A stretch of 64,000 nt of DNA from an uncultured Opitutia bacterium (GTDB taxonomy: Bacteria; Verrucomicrobiota; Verrucomicrobiia; Opitutales; Opitutaceae), in NCBI GenBank assembly GCA_903862955.1, contig CAIPAH010000023.1, positions 248,001 through 312,000 of the forward strand, written 5' to 3'. How positions within the stretch are numbered: the stretch's first letter is position 1; each line of letters opens with the position of its first letter. This document shows, in pieces, positions 52,031 through 59,840 of this stretch. Under the pieces are notes generated by a model that saw only the letters and a list, made by a program, of their open reading frames with translations, was not told the origin of the DNA and made no database searches. Both the position numbers and the translations under genes were made by a program.

Positions 52031-53383
52031 CTACAACAGCAGCAGCGACGGGTTCTCGAGGTGGTCGCGGATGGCGTTGAGGAATTTCGCGCCGAGGGCG
52101 CCGTCGACCACGCGGTGATCGCAAGAGAGGGTCAGAGCCATGCGCTCGCCGATCACGATGGCGCCGTCCTTCACGACCGGCAGCTGCTGGGTCGTGCCAA
52201 CGGCGAGGATGGCGGAGTTGGGCGGGTTGATGATGGCCGAGAAACGGGCGATGCCCATCATGCCGAGATTCGAGACGCAGAATGTGCCGCCGGTGTATTC
52301 GGCGGGCGCGAGTTTCTTTTCCTTGGCGCGCTTGCCCAGGTCCTTGGCCTCGGCGCTGATCTGCATGACGGATTTCTTGTCGGTGTCCTTGATCACCGGC
52401 GTGATCAGGCCGTCGTCGATCGCGACCGCGAAGGACACGTGCGCGGCGCCGTGGGCCTTGATGCCAGCGACGTCCCAGGAGCTGTTGACGGCGGGCACGG
52501 CGCGCAAGGCGGCGGCGCAGGCTTTCAGGATGAAATCGTTCACCGACAGGCGGACGCCGTCCTTGGCCAGGCCGGCATTGAGGTTGTTGCGCAGCGTGCT
52601 GAGCGGCGCAGCATCGACGTCGATCTCGAGGTAGAAGTGCGGGATCGTGCTCTTCGACTCGACGAGCCGGCGCGCGATGACGCTGCGCATGTTGGAAAGG
52701 GGGACGGTGGCCTCGGCCTGAACGGGGCCCTTGTCGAGGACGGAGCGCCACGGCCACGCATCGGCCTTGGGTGCGGGGGACTTGGCGGCAGCCGGCGCGG
52801 CGGCGGGAGCGGGCGGGTTCTTGGCGGCGGCGAGGATGTCAGCGCGGACGATGCGCCCGCCCGGGCCGCTGCCGGCGACGCGGGAGTAATCGATGCCTTT
52901 TTCCTCGGCGAGTTTGCGGGCGAGAGGGGAGATGCGGACGCGGCCCTCCTTCGTTTCGCTGGGCGGGACTACGGAGGGTGCGACTGCCGTCGCAGTGGGA
53001 GTAGCGGCAGGAGCCACAGGAGCGGGGGCTTTCACTGCGGCGGCGGCAGGCGCGGCGGCGGGAGCAGCCGGAGCCGCAGGTTTGGCGGCAGGGGCGGGCG
53101 CGGCCGGAGGAGTTGCGGGCGCGGCGGGAACGTCGACTTTCTCACCGGGCTTGCCGATGGCGGCGAGCGGGGCGCCGATGGCGACTTGGGAACCGGCGGG
53201 GACGAACTGCTTGAGCAGGGTGCCGTCAAAAAAGGACTCGAGCTCCATCGTGGCCTTGTCCGTCTCGACCTCGGCCAGCATGTCGCCGGTCTTCACGCTG
53301 TCGCCTTCCTTCTTCAGCCACTTGACCAGCGTGCCAACGGTCATGGTATCGCTGAGCTTGGGCATGTCGATGATTTGGGCCAT
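52031..53383 (-). CDS. Pyruvate dehydrogenase E2 (dihydrolipoamide acetyltransferase)
   Basis: A 450-aa E2 core enzyme passing acetyl from lipoyl to CoA. Lipoyl domain residues 1-80 with Lys43 in ETDKATMELES; a long Ala/Pro linker (about 85-140); E3-binding domain (RISPLARKLAEEKGIDYSRV, GSGPGGRIVRADIL); catalytic domain about 215-450 with LSCDHRVVDGALGAKF (catalytic His). It lies downstream of the E1 genes. A lipoamide dehydrogenase (E3) gene is not in the window. Confidence 0.95.
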   Translation of the reverse strand: MAQIIDMPKLSDTMTVGTLVKWLKKEGDSVKTGDMLAEVETDKATMELESFFDGTLLKQFVPAGSQVAIGAPLAAIGKPGEKVDVPAAPATPPAAPAPAAKPAAPAAPAAAPAAAAVKAPAPVAPAATPTATAVAPSVVPPSETKEGRVRISPLARKLAEEKGIDYSRVAGSGPGGRIVRADILAAAKNPPAPAAAPAAAKSPAPKADAWPWRSVLDKGPVQAEATVPLSNMRSVIARRLVESKSTIPHFYLEIDVDAAPLSTLRNNLNAGLAKDGVRLSVNDFILKACAAALRAVPAVNSSWDVAGIKAHGAAHVSFAVAIDDGLITPVIKDTDKKSVMQISAEAKDLGKRAKEKKLAPAEYTGGTFCVSNLGMMGIARFSAIINPPNSAILAVGTTQQLPVVKDGAIVIGERMALTLSCDHRVVDGALGAKFLNAIRDHLENPSLLLL

Positions 53384-53400
53384 GGGAGGAGAAGCTGTAA

Positions 53401-53475
53401 GCGTTAAGCGGTGAGCTTTAGGCTGGAAGGTGAAGGTTGAAGGAGTCGGGTTGTTTGCAGCTTGGCGCTTAACGC
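53401..53475. repeat. Inverted repeat, AGCTGTAAGCG class, copy 2
   Basis: Arms at 53401-53418 (GCGTTAAGCGGTGAGCTT) and 53458-53475 match at about 14 of 18 positions in inverted orientation. Together with the AGCTGTAA just before it, the left arm matches the element at 37455-37548. It lies between the E2 and E1beta genes of one operon. The middle holds a GGAAGGTGAAGGTTGAAGG run. Confidence 0.7.
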
Positions 53476-53482
53476 GGCCGCC

Positions 53483-54460
53483 TTATTCGAGGGCGGCCAA
53501 CGCGGCTTTGAGGACGCGCTGCGGGTTCGGGAGCTGCTCGGACTCGACGGGCGGGCTGTAGATGGCGGGGGCGTCGACGGTGGCGAGCCGGTGGATGGGG
53601 CCGTCGAGTTCGTCGAAGGCCTCGCGCTGGATCATGTAAGCCAGTTGGGAGCCGACGCTGGCGAAGGGCTTTTGCTCCTCGACGATAAGGACGCGATGCG
53701 TCCGGGCGACGGAGGCGAGCACGGTGTCGATGTCGAGCGGGCGGATCGTGCGCAGGTCGACGACTTCGACGGAAACGTCATGTTCCTTTTGCAGCAGCTC
53801 GGCGGCGGCGAGCGAGTGCAGCACGCTGCGGCCGTAGGTGACGATGGTGAGATCCGTGCCCGCGCGCTTCACGTCGGCCTGGCCGAGTGGGATGAGATAC
53901 TCCTCGGCAGGGACCTCGCCCTTTTCGCCGTAGAGGATCGTGTTCTCGAGGAAGAAGACCGGGTCGTTGTCGCGGATGGCGGACTTGAGCAGGCCCTTGG
54001 CGTCGTAGGCGGTGGCGGGAACGACAACCTTCACGCCGGGGTGATTGGCGAGGACGTTTTCCGGCGTGTGCGAATGGGTGGCGCCGACGTTGGTGCCGCC
54101 GTTGGCGGGGCCGCGGATGACGATCGGGCAGTTGATCAGGCCGCCGGACATGTAGCGGACGTTCGCGGCGTTGTTGAGGATCTGGTCAAACGCCACGGAG
54201 TAGAAGCTCCAGAACATCAGCTCCATGACGGGACGGATGCCGAGCATGGAGGCGCCGACGCCCATGCCGATGAAGCCCGCCTCGGAGATGGGCGTGTCGA
54301 CGATGCGCTTGGGTCCGAATTTGGCGAGGAGGCCCTCGGTGACCTTGTAGGCGCCGTTGAACTGGGCGACTTCCTCGCCGAGAACGACGACATTGGCATC
54401 GCGCTCCAGCTCCTCGGCAAGGGCGTGGCGGATGGCTTCGCGGTAGGTGATGACGGGCAC
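53483..54460 (-). CDS. Pyruvate dehydrogenase E1 beta subunit
   Basis: A 325-aa beta chain of the thiamine-dependent E1. Motifs: ITYREAIRHALAEELERDA, GEEVAQFNGAYKVTEGL, DTPISEAGFIGMGVGASM, RGPANGGTNVGATHSHTPE, VEVVDLRTIRPLDIDTV and VEEQKPFASVGSQLA. The start is GTG 54460 (MPVITYREA); no ATG is usable. Directly upstream is a purine-rich repeat block, not a good Shine-Dalgarno site. Follows E1alpha after 43 nt. Confidence 0.95.
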   Translation of the reverse strand: MPVITYREAIRHALAEELERDANVVVLGEEVAQFNGAYKVTEGLLAKFGPKRIVDTPISEAGFIGMGVGASMLGIRPVMELMFWSFYSVAFDQILNNAANVRYMSGGLINCPIVIRGPANGGTNVGATHSHTPENVLANHPGVKVVVPATAYDAKGLLKSAIRDNDPVFFLENTILYGEKGEVPAEEYLIPLGQADVKRAGTDLTIVTYGRSVLHSLAAAELLQKEHDVSVEVVDLRTIRPLDIDTVLASVARTHRVLIVEEQKPFASVGSQLAYMIQREAFDELDGPIHRLATVDAPAIYSPPVESEQLPNPQRVLKAALAALE

Positions 54461-54497
54461 GGGTGAAAAGTTGAAAGATGAAAGTTGAAAGGTGAGC
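54461..54497. repeat. Low-complexity GAAAGTTGAAAG block upstream of E1beta
   Basis: The spacer between the E1alpha and E1beta genes is mostly TGAAAAGTTGAAAGATGAAA and GTTGAAAGG, a unit repeated about three times. No inverted partner lies nearby. A related but weaker run is in the middle of the element at 53401-53475. Confidence 0.6.
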
Positions 54498-54503
54498 GTC
54501 CGC

Positions 54504-55598
54504 TTAGTCGAAGAACAGCCGGCCCTGGGATTTGCGCTCGGCGGGATTGTCGGCTTCCCAGTAAACATCCTTCTGGATGTCGTCCGGCGTGGGGAACGGG
54601 CTGGCCTCGGCGAACTCCGCGGCGGCGTCCGCCTCGGCGCGGGCGGCCTGGTCGATCTGCTCGACCACCGCGTCGGTGAGCACGCCCTCGGCGAGGAGCG
54701 ATTTTTGGTAAACCTGAATCGGATCCTTGGTGCGGCGGTATTCCTCGACCTCGGCCTTGGCCCGGTAGGTGTTGTCCGGATCGGCGACCGAGTGGCCACG
54801 GTAGCGGTAGGTATCGAGCTCCACGACGGACGGCTTCGATTCCTCGCGGGCGCGGTGGAGAAATTCGTCCATGGTCGCGCGGACCTGGTAGATGTCGTGG
54901 GCCTCGCACTGGCCCCAGAGCATATCGTAGCCCTCGGCGCGCTTGGACAGCGCGCCGGCGGAGGAGCGCGACTGGCTGGTGCCCATCGAATAGCCGTTGT
55001 TCTCGATGACGAATACCACGGGCAGCTGCCAGAGGGCGGCGAGATTGTAGGCCTCGTGCACCGCGCCCTGGTTGACGGCGCCGTCGCCCATGAACGCCAT
55101 CGCCGCGCCCTTGAGGCCTTGGTATTTCAGGGCGTAGGCGAGACCGGTGCCGAGGGGAATCTGGCCGCCGACGATGCCGTGGCCGCCCCAGTAATTGCGG
55201 TCGGGGGCGAAGAAATGCATGGAGCCGCCCTTGCCCTTGGAGCAGCCGGTGGCCTTGCCGTAGAGCTCGGCCATCTGCTCGTTCAAGCCCATGCCGACGG
55301 AAATCGCGTGGCCGTGGTCGCGGTAGGCGGTGATGACGTGGTCGTTCTTGCCCATCAGGGAGCAGCAGCCGACGGCGACCGCCTCCTGGCCGATGTAAAG
55401 ATGGAGGAACCCGCCGATTTTCTTGGCCTGGTAGGCGCGCAGGGCGCGCTCCTCGAAGCGGCGGATGCGCACCATCGTGCGGAACAGGCCGATCTTGTCG
55501 TCCGCGCTCAGCCGCAGGTTGATCGGGGCGTTGCGGGCCGGGCTCGCGGCTTTGGTGTCGATGGCGGCAGCTGGTTTCTTGTTCGCGTCGGAAGGCAT
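54504..55598 (-). CDS. pdhA: Pyruvate dehydrogenase E1 alpha subunit
   Basis: A 364-aa alpha chain of the thiamine-diphosphate-dependent pyruvate dehydrogenase. Motifs: RRFEERALRAYQAKKIGGFL, TAYRDHGHAISVG, KGKGGSMHFFAPDRNYWGG, the TPP-binding GDGAVNQGAVHEAYN ending VIENNGYSMGTS, and the phospho-loop-like YRYRGHSVADPDNTYR. N-terminus has an extra Ala/Lys-rich 25 residues. First gene of the E1alpha-E1beta-E2 operon. Confidence 0.95.
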   Translation of the reverse strand: MPSDANKKPAAAIDTKAASPARNAPINLRLSADDKIGLFRTMVRIRRFEERALRAYQAKKIGGFLHLYIGQEAVAVGCCSLMGKNDHVITAYRDHGHAISVGMGLNEQMAELYGKATGCSKGKGGSMHFFAPDRNYWGGHGIVGGQIPLGTGLAYALKYQGLKGAAMAFMGDGAVNQGAVHEAYNLAALWQLPVVFVIENNGYSMGTSQSRSSAGALSKRAEGYDMLWGQCEAHDIYQVRATMDEFLHRAREESKPSVVELDTYRYRGHSVADPDNTYRAKAEVEEYRRTKDPIQVYQKSLLAEGVLTDAVVEQIDQAARAEADAAAEFAEASPFPTPDDIQKDVYWEADNPAERKSQGRLFFD

Positions 55599-55649
55599 TG
55601 GTTTGGACTAAACGAAAAGTCTTTGGCGGCAGTCTTAGAAATCAAGTGT

Positions 55650-56162
55650 TTAGTCCCGCGGTGACGGGATGATTTCCTCGATGATTACCTGCACCGGCTG
55701 GCCGGGCGCGCAATCCGCCCGCAGCGCCACGAACTGGTCGCGGTAACGGTCATAAATGGGCCAGAGCGCGTTGCGGTCGGTCTCGGGCACGGCGAGCTGG
55801 CGCACGGCGTCGCGGGAAAAGAACCCGAAGCGACCCTCCGCGATGTCGGGCGGCAGCGCGGCGATGGGTTTCCGGCAGCGGAAGAGGAACATGAGCCAGT
55901 GGGATTCGCCTTCGTAGGCCTGCTCGGCGATCATGGCGAAAAGATGCAGGTCGGCGGTGGTGATGACGTGGCCAGTTTCCTCGCGGGTCTCGCGGACCGC
56001 GCACTCGAAGGGCGACTCGCCCACGCTGGTCTCGAGCTTGCCACCGATGGGACTCCACACGCCGAGATTCGGCGGCCTGGCGCGCAGCAGGAGCAGATGC
56101 TCGCCGGCGGCGTTCTCGAGAAACACGAGGACGGCGAGTTTGTGGGAGAGCTGTGAAGTCAT
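55650..56162 (-). CDS. NUDIX hydrolase
   Basis: A 170-aa NUDIX-fold pyrophosphohydrolase from ATG 56162. The Nudix box region reads GGKLETSVGESPFECAVR followed by ETREETGHV, giving the REx2EE metal-binding Glu set. The substrate (nucleotide or nucleotide-sugar diphosphate) is not clear. Cytoplasmic. It lies just upstream of the pyruvate dehydrogenase operon on the same strand, with a 51-nt gap, and is divergent from the pilus operon. Confidence 0.9.
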   Translation of the reverse strand: MTSQLSHKLAVLVFLENAAGEHLLLLRARPPNLGVWSPIGGKLETSVGESPFECAVRETREETGHVITTADLHLFAMIAEQAYEGESHWLMFLFRCRKPIAALPPDIAEGRFGFFSRDAVRQLAVPETDRNALWPIYDRYRDQFVALRADCAPGQPVQVIIEEIIPSPRD

Positions 56163-56355
56163 GCGCGAGGCTGGTGCAGTCACCGGACAGTGGAGCGTGT
56201 CGGCGCGCGGAGGTGGGACAATATTTTTCCCCGTCACCGCGGCGTCGGCCGGGCAGGGCTTACGCTTAAATTACGCGGGGTTCATTGGAGAAAAGTGCCG
56301 CGATCGGATGTTCGTCGCGTCCGCCGTCTGCCTCGAATCGCCCTGAATTTCACCG

Positions 56356-58038
56356 ATGCGCCTCTCACCCCAACTCGTGATCGATGCCGGCGCCGGCCAT
56401 GTGGCCTTGGCGATCTTTGCCCCGGGTGCCGGTGGGCGGCTCGTCTTGGAGGATTTTGCGCGGGAGACGACGTCGTCCGATCCGTCCCTCGATGCTGGCT
56501 GGGTCGCACGCATGGCCGGGTCGCTGGCGAAGTTTTCTGCTGGGTGGAAGTTCCGCGGCCCGGCTGTCCTGGCGGTGCCGGGGCATATCACGATGACGAA
56601 GTTCATCCGGACGCTGGCGGTGATGCCGTCCCTGCGTGAACGGGTCATCCGGTTTGAGGCGGCGCAGAGCCTGCCCTTGCCTCTCGAAACCGTGGTGTGG
56701 GATCACCTGGTCGTGGCGGACGGGGAGGAGAACACCGAGATCATGCTCTCAGCGGTGAAGCTCGACGTGATGGAAAATCTCTGCGCTGCAGTCGAGGCAG
56801 CGGGCTTTCCGGCCAAGCGCGCCGTCTCGTCGTGTCGCGCGCTGGTTCAGGCATTTCGCTTCAATTACCCGGACGCCACCGGGCCGGTGCTGGTCGTGGA
56901 CGTGGGGGCGCGTGCCACAAATGTCCTCGTGATCGGGCCGGCGGGACGGTTTTTCGCCCGGACGCTGCTGCTGGGCGGCAACGCAATCACTGCGGCCGTG
57001 GCGGAGGAGTTGCAGGTCGATTACGCCGCTGCGGAGAAGCTCAAGATTGAGGCAGTTCAGCATCGACCCGACCGCCATTTCGATTCGCCGGCAAGGGCGA
57101 CGGTCGAACGGTCGGCGGCGGATTTCGCGGGGCGGTTGCAGCAGGAAATCGTGCGCACGGTGGGGAGTTTTGGTTGGCGGACGGGAACGCCACCGCCGGT
57201 TGCCCTGTATCTCACGGGCGGCGGTGCGAACTTGCCGGGCCTCGAATCGGCGCTCGCGGAGAGTTTGAAAATGCCGGTGCGACGCTACGACGCGCTGCGG
57301 AATATTGAACTGTCCGGGAAGGCTCGGTCCGCCGGCGCCGCCGAGGCGGGACACCTTTTGGCCAATTTGGTGGGCCTCGCGGCGTCCCGGCCCCGCGAGG
57401 TGGGTTCGGCGAGCGGCTTGCTGCCGCCGGGAATTCGGGCGGCTCGGACGTTCCGGCGGAGACAGCGCGCGTTGCTTTGCGCGGGGGCGCTGCTCGTTTT
57501 CGCCCTGCTGGCCCCGATCTGGCACTTCCGCCGCTTGGCCGAAGCGGAGCGCGCGCGGGTCGCCGACCTCCGTGCGCAACTGCCGTCCGTGCAGGCCATC
57601 GCGCAGCAAAATGACGCGAACCTGGGGCGGTTGGCGGTGACGAGCCGGCAGATCGATGCGACGCGGCGGGTCCTCGAAGCCCGGTCGAGTTGGATCGAAT
57701 TCCTGGGCGACCTCGAATCCCGGCTGGCGAGTGCGGGGGACGTTTGGCTCGACCGACTCGCCGTGATATCGCCGCCGCCCACGCGAGTGGAAGCGAGGGG
57801 CCGGACGGCGTTGCCGCCGCCGGTTGGTCAACTGCGAGTGGGTGGGCGGCTGTTTGACGCAGGAAACCCCTTGGGGAAAGTCGGACCGGGGGCGTATGCG
57901 CGATTGCAGACTCTGCTGGCCAGCCTCACGGCGTCGCCGTTCGTTGCGACCATCGCGGACGAGCATTTTGACAACTCCCAGCCCGGGATCCTGCGTTTTG
58001 ACTTCACGCTGACGGTCGACCCTCAGCATCCGCTCTGA
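56356..58038 (+). CDS. PilM-PilN fusion, pilus inner-membrane assembly protein (Amuc_1101-like)
   Basis: A 560-aa fusion. Residues about 1-350 form a PilM actin-like ATPase: LVIDAGAGHVALAIF, VLVVDVGARATNVLVI and LTGGGANLPGLESALAE. A membrane helix follows (about 373-395, LLCAGALLVFALLAPIW). Residues about 395-560 form a PilN-like coiled coil and domain (RVADLRAQLPSVQAIAQ ... SWIEFLGDLESRLASAGDVW). In Akkermansia Amuc_1101 is the PilM-like member of the same locus. First gene of a four-gene operon; 5 nt separate it from the next. Confidence 0.88.
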   Translation: MRLSPQLVIDAGAGHVALAIFAPGAGGRLVLEDFARETTSSDPSLDAGWVARMAGSLAKFSAGWKFRGPAVLAVPGHITMTKFIRTLAVMPSLRERVIRFEAAQSLPLPLETVVWDHLVVADGEENTEIMLSAVKLDVMENLCAAVEAAGFPAKRAVSSCRALVQAFRFNYPDATGPVLVVDVGARATNVLVIGPAGRFFARTLLLGGNAITAAVAEELQVDYAAAEKLKIEAVQHRPDRHFDSPARATVERSAADFAGRLQQEIVRTVGSFGWRTGTPPPVALYLTGGGANLPGLESALAESLKMPVRRYDALRNIELSGKARSAGAAEAGHLLANLVGLAASRPREVGSASGLLPPGIRAARTFRRRQRALLCAGALLVFALLAPIWHFRRLAEAERARVADLRAQLPSVQAIAQQNDANLGRLAVTSRQIDATRRVLEARSSWIEFLGDLESRLASAGDVWLDRLAVISPPPTRVEARGRTALPPPVGQLRVGGRLFDAGNPLGKVGPGAYARLQTLLASLTASPFVATIADEHFDNSQPGILRFDFTLTVDPQHPL

Positions 58039-58043
58039 TCGCG

Positions 58044-58967
58044 ATGCCCTGGCTGCGCAAATACCCCGGCTTTGCCGTCGCTTGGTTGGTTCTCGGTCTC
58101 GTCGTGCTGGGCGAAGGGGCGGCCTTGGGCGTCGAAGTGAAAGCTGCGCGCAGCGCGGCCAAGTCCGCCAGCCAGCTCAGCCGCGAACTCCACGCGCTGG
58201 TGTCGCGCAATCCAGCTCCCACGCCAGACACGAAGGAGCAAATTGAGGCTGACCTCCAACGGGCGAACGAGGCGCTCGCCGAATTGCGGGCGGCCTTGGT
58301 TGCCCACGGGCCGATGGCGGAGCGCGGCCTGAGCGCGGTGGCTCCCGTTCGTCGCGCGGAAGCGTTCTTCGACCTGGCGGCTTTCATCGAGGCGATGCGG
58401 CTCCGCGCACGGCAGTCGGGGATCGTCGTGAAGGCGGACGAATGCTTCGGGTTCGCCGCGTATGCCCATGAGGCGCCGGAAGCGGGGCGCATCGGCGCCG
58501 TCTTCCGCGAGCGGATGGAGGCGCAATATCTCGTGGAGACGTTGCTGGATGCCCAGCCCGTGGAGCTGCTGGCAGTGCAGCGGGAGGCGCCGCTGCCGGA
58601 AGCGGCCCAGTCGAGTTCGTCCACGCCGCGAGTGTTCCCCGTGGCCAAGTTGCCGAACAAGGCGACGCCGGACGGTTTCGAAATGGACCGGGCGCTGAGT
58701 TTGCGAACCCCGGGGAGTGTCGACACGACGGCGTTTCGGCTCGCGTTCACGGGCAGAACCGAGGTCCTGCGGGCGCTCCTGAACCGGTTCGCAGAGTATG
58801 AACTGCCGGTGGTGGTCCGCTCGGTGGAGGTCAGTCCGTTTGAGGAAAGGGTGAAAAACGTGAATCGTGCTTCCGCGGAAACGCCTCCGCTCATTGCGCC
58901 GGGGCTGACCCGTTTTTGCGTCACCGTTGAATTTGTTGCCGTGCCGCCGGCAACGCCCGCTGCCTGA
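58044..58967 (+). CDS. Amuc_1100-family pilus-like protein (PilO-like)
   Basis: A 307-aa protein with one N-terminal membrane helix (about residues 9-31) and a helical linker (SASQLSRELHALVSRNP), then an alpha/beta periplasmic domain. Its place after PilM/PilN and before the Amuc_1099-like and secretin genes matches Amuc_1100 of Akkermansia, a PilO-like protein. The family assignment rests mainly on order and layout. It starts 5 nt after the PilM/PilN gene and is followed after 2 nt. Confidence 0.82.
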   Translation: MPWLRKYPGFAVAWLVLGLVVLGEGAALGVEVKAARSAAKSASQLSRELHALVSRNPAPTPDTKEQIEADLQRANEALAELRAALVAHGPMAERGLSAVAPVRRAEAFFDLAAFIEAMRLRARQSGIVVKADECFGFAAYAHEAPEAGRIGAVFRERMEAQYLVETLLDAQPVELLAVQREAPLPEAAQSSSSTPRVFPVAKLPNKATPDGFEMDRALSLRTPGSVDTTAFRLAFTGRTEVLRALLNRFAEYELPVVVRSVEVSPFEERVKNVNRASAETPPLIAPGLTRFCVTVEFVAVPPATPAA

Positions 58968-58969
58968 CC

Positions 58970-59833
58970 ATGCGACGCCCCACCTTGGAACACGCGCTCC
59001 TCGTCGCCGGCCTGCTCGCCGTGTTGGGCTCCGCCGTGGTTTTTCTCGGCCGGGACTTTTTTGGAAGGAACCGCCTGCACCGCTCGATGGGCGACGGCTT
59101 GCATCGCGCGGTGAGATATGTCCGGGCGGATCTCGATGAGAGCATTCCCGCGATTCAAAAATGGCTGCCGCCAGTGGCTCAGGCGCGTGGAGCTGGATGG
59201 ATCTACGAGGCCTTCACCCCGCCGGAAGTGACTTACGATGCCCGGAAGCGGGAACTCACGGCAATCCCCTCGTGCCGGGAGCTGGAAGCGCGCCGGCCCG
59301 AGTTCGAGTTGGTGGCCGTGAGGCGGGAGCCGTTCCGGCTGCAGCTTTTGGGCTATTTGGGCGGCGAAGGAAGCTATCGCGGGGTGTTCGAGAACTTGCG
59401 CTCGGGCGAGGTGACGCTCGCTGGCCCGGGACAGGTGGTGCCGGAGCTGGGCCTCGTCATCGCGGATTTTCACGTCACGCGCCGGAGCGTGATGCTCGCG
59501 GACGGGACCAGCTCCGACCAATGGGTGGCGGACGCGATTGTGCGGGATAGCTTCACGGGTCAAAGCACCGCGCTGGCGGCAGGGGAGCGCAGTTTCGCCG
59601 ACGCCCTGAGTGCAGTCGTGGCGGGGAATGAGGATGACGATCAGCCGACGTTCGAGCTGCGGGAGGGCGAGGAGTTCCGGAACTCGGATCTCACTTATCG
59701 CGTCGAGCACGTTCGTCTCGACCCGCCGGCCGTCGAGTTGACGCAACGATCAGCACGCTCCGCCGAGTTCACGCGCTTCACGTTGACGGCGGACAAAGCC
59801 CAAAGTCCCCGCGCATTGAGCGCAGCGAACTGA
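58970..59833 (+). CDS. Amuc_1099-family pilus-like system protein
   Basis: A 287-aa protein with an N-terminal membrane helix (HALLVAGLLAVLGSAVVFLG, about residues 8-27) and a periplasmic beta-rich domain (about 85-270, with LQLLGYLGGEGSYRGVFENL). The position between the Amuc_1100-like and secretin genes matches Amuc_1099 of Akkermansia. No enzyme motif. It probably links the inner-membrane complex to the secretin, like PilP. 2 nt after the previous gene, 7 nt before the secretin gene. Confidence 0.8.
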   Translation: MRRPTLEHALLVAGLLAVLGSAVVFLGRDFFGRNRLHRSMGDGLHRAVRYVRADLDESIPAIQKWLPPVAQARGAGWIYEAFTPPEVTYDARKRELTAIPSCRELEARRPEFELVAVRREPFRLQLLGYLGGEGSYRGVFENLRSGEVTLAGPGQVVPELGLVIADFHVTRRSVMLADGTSSDQWVADAIVRDSFTGQSTALAAGERSFADALSAVVAGNEDDDQPTFELREGEEFRNSDLTYRVEHVRLDPPAVELTQRSARSAEFTRFTLTADKAQSPRALSAAN

Positions 59834-59840
59834 CGATCCT

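Noticed and set aside
11957-53475. CRISPR array among the repeats
   Set aside because: The repeats are inverted pairs in separate spacers; there is no series of equal direct repeats with unique spacers and no cas gene.
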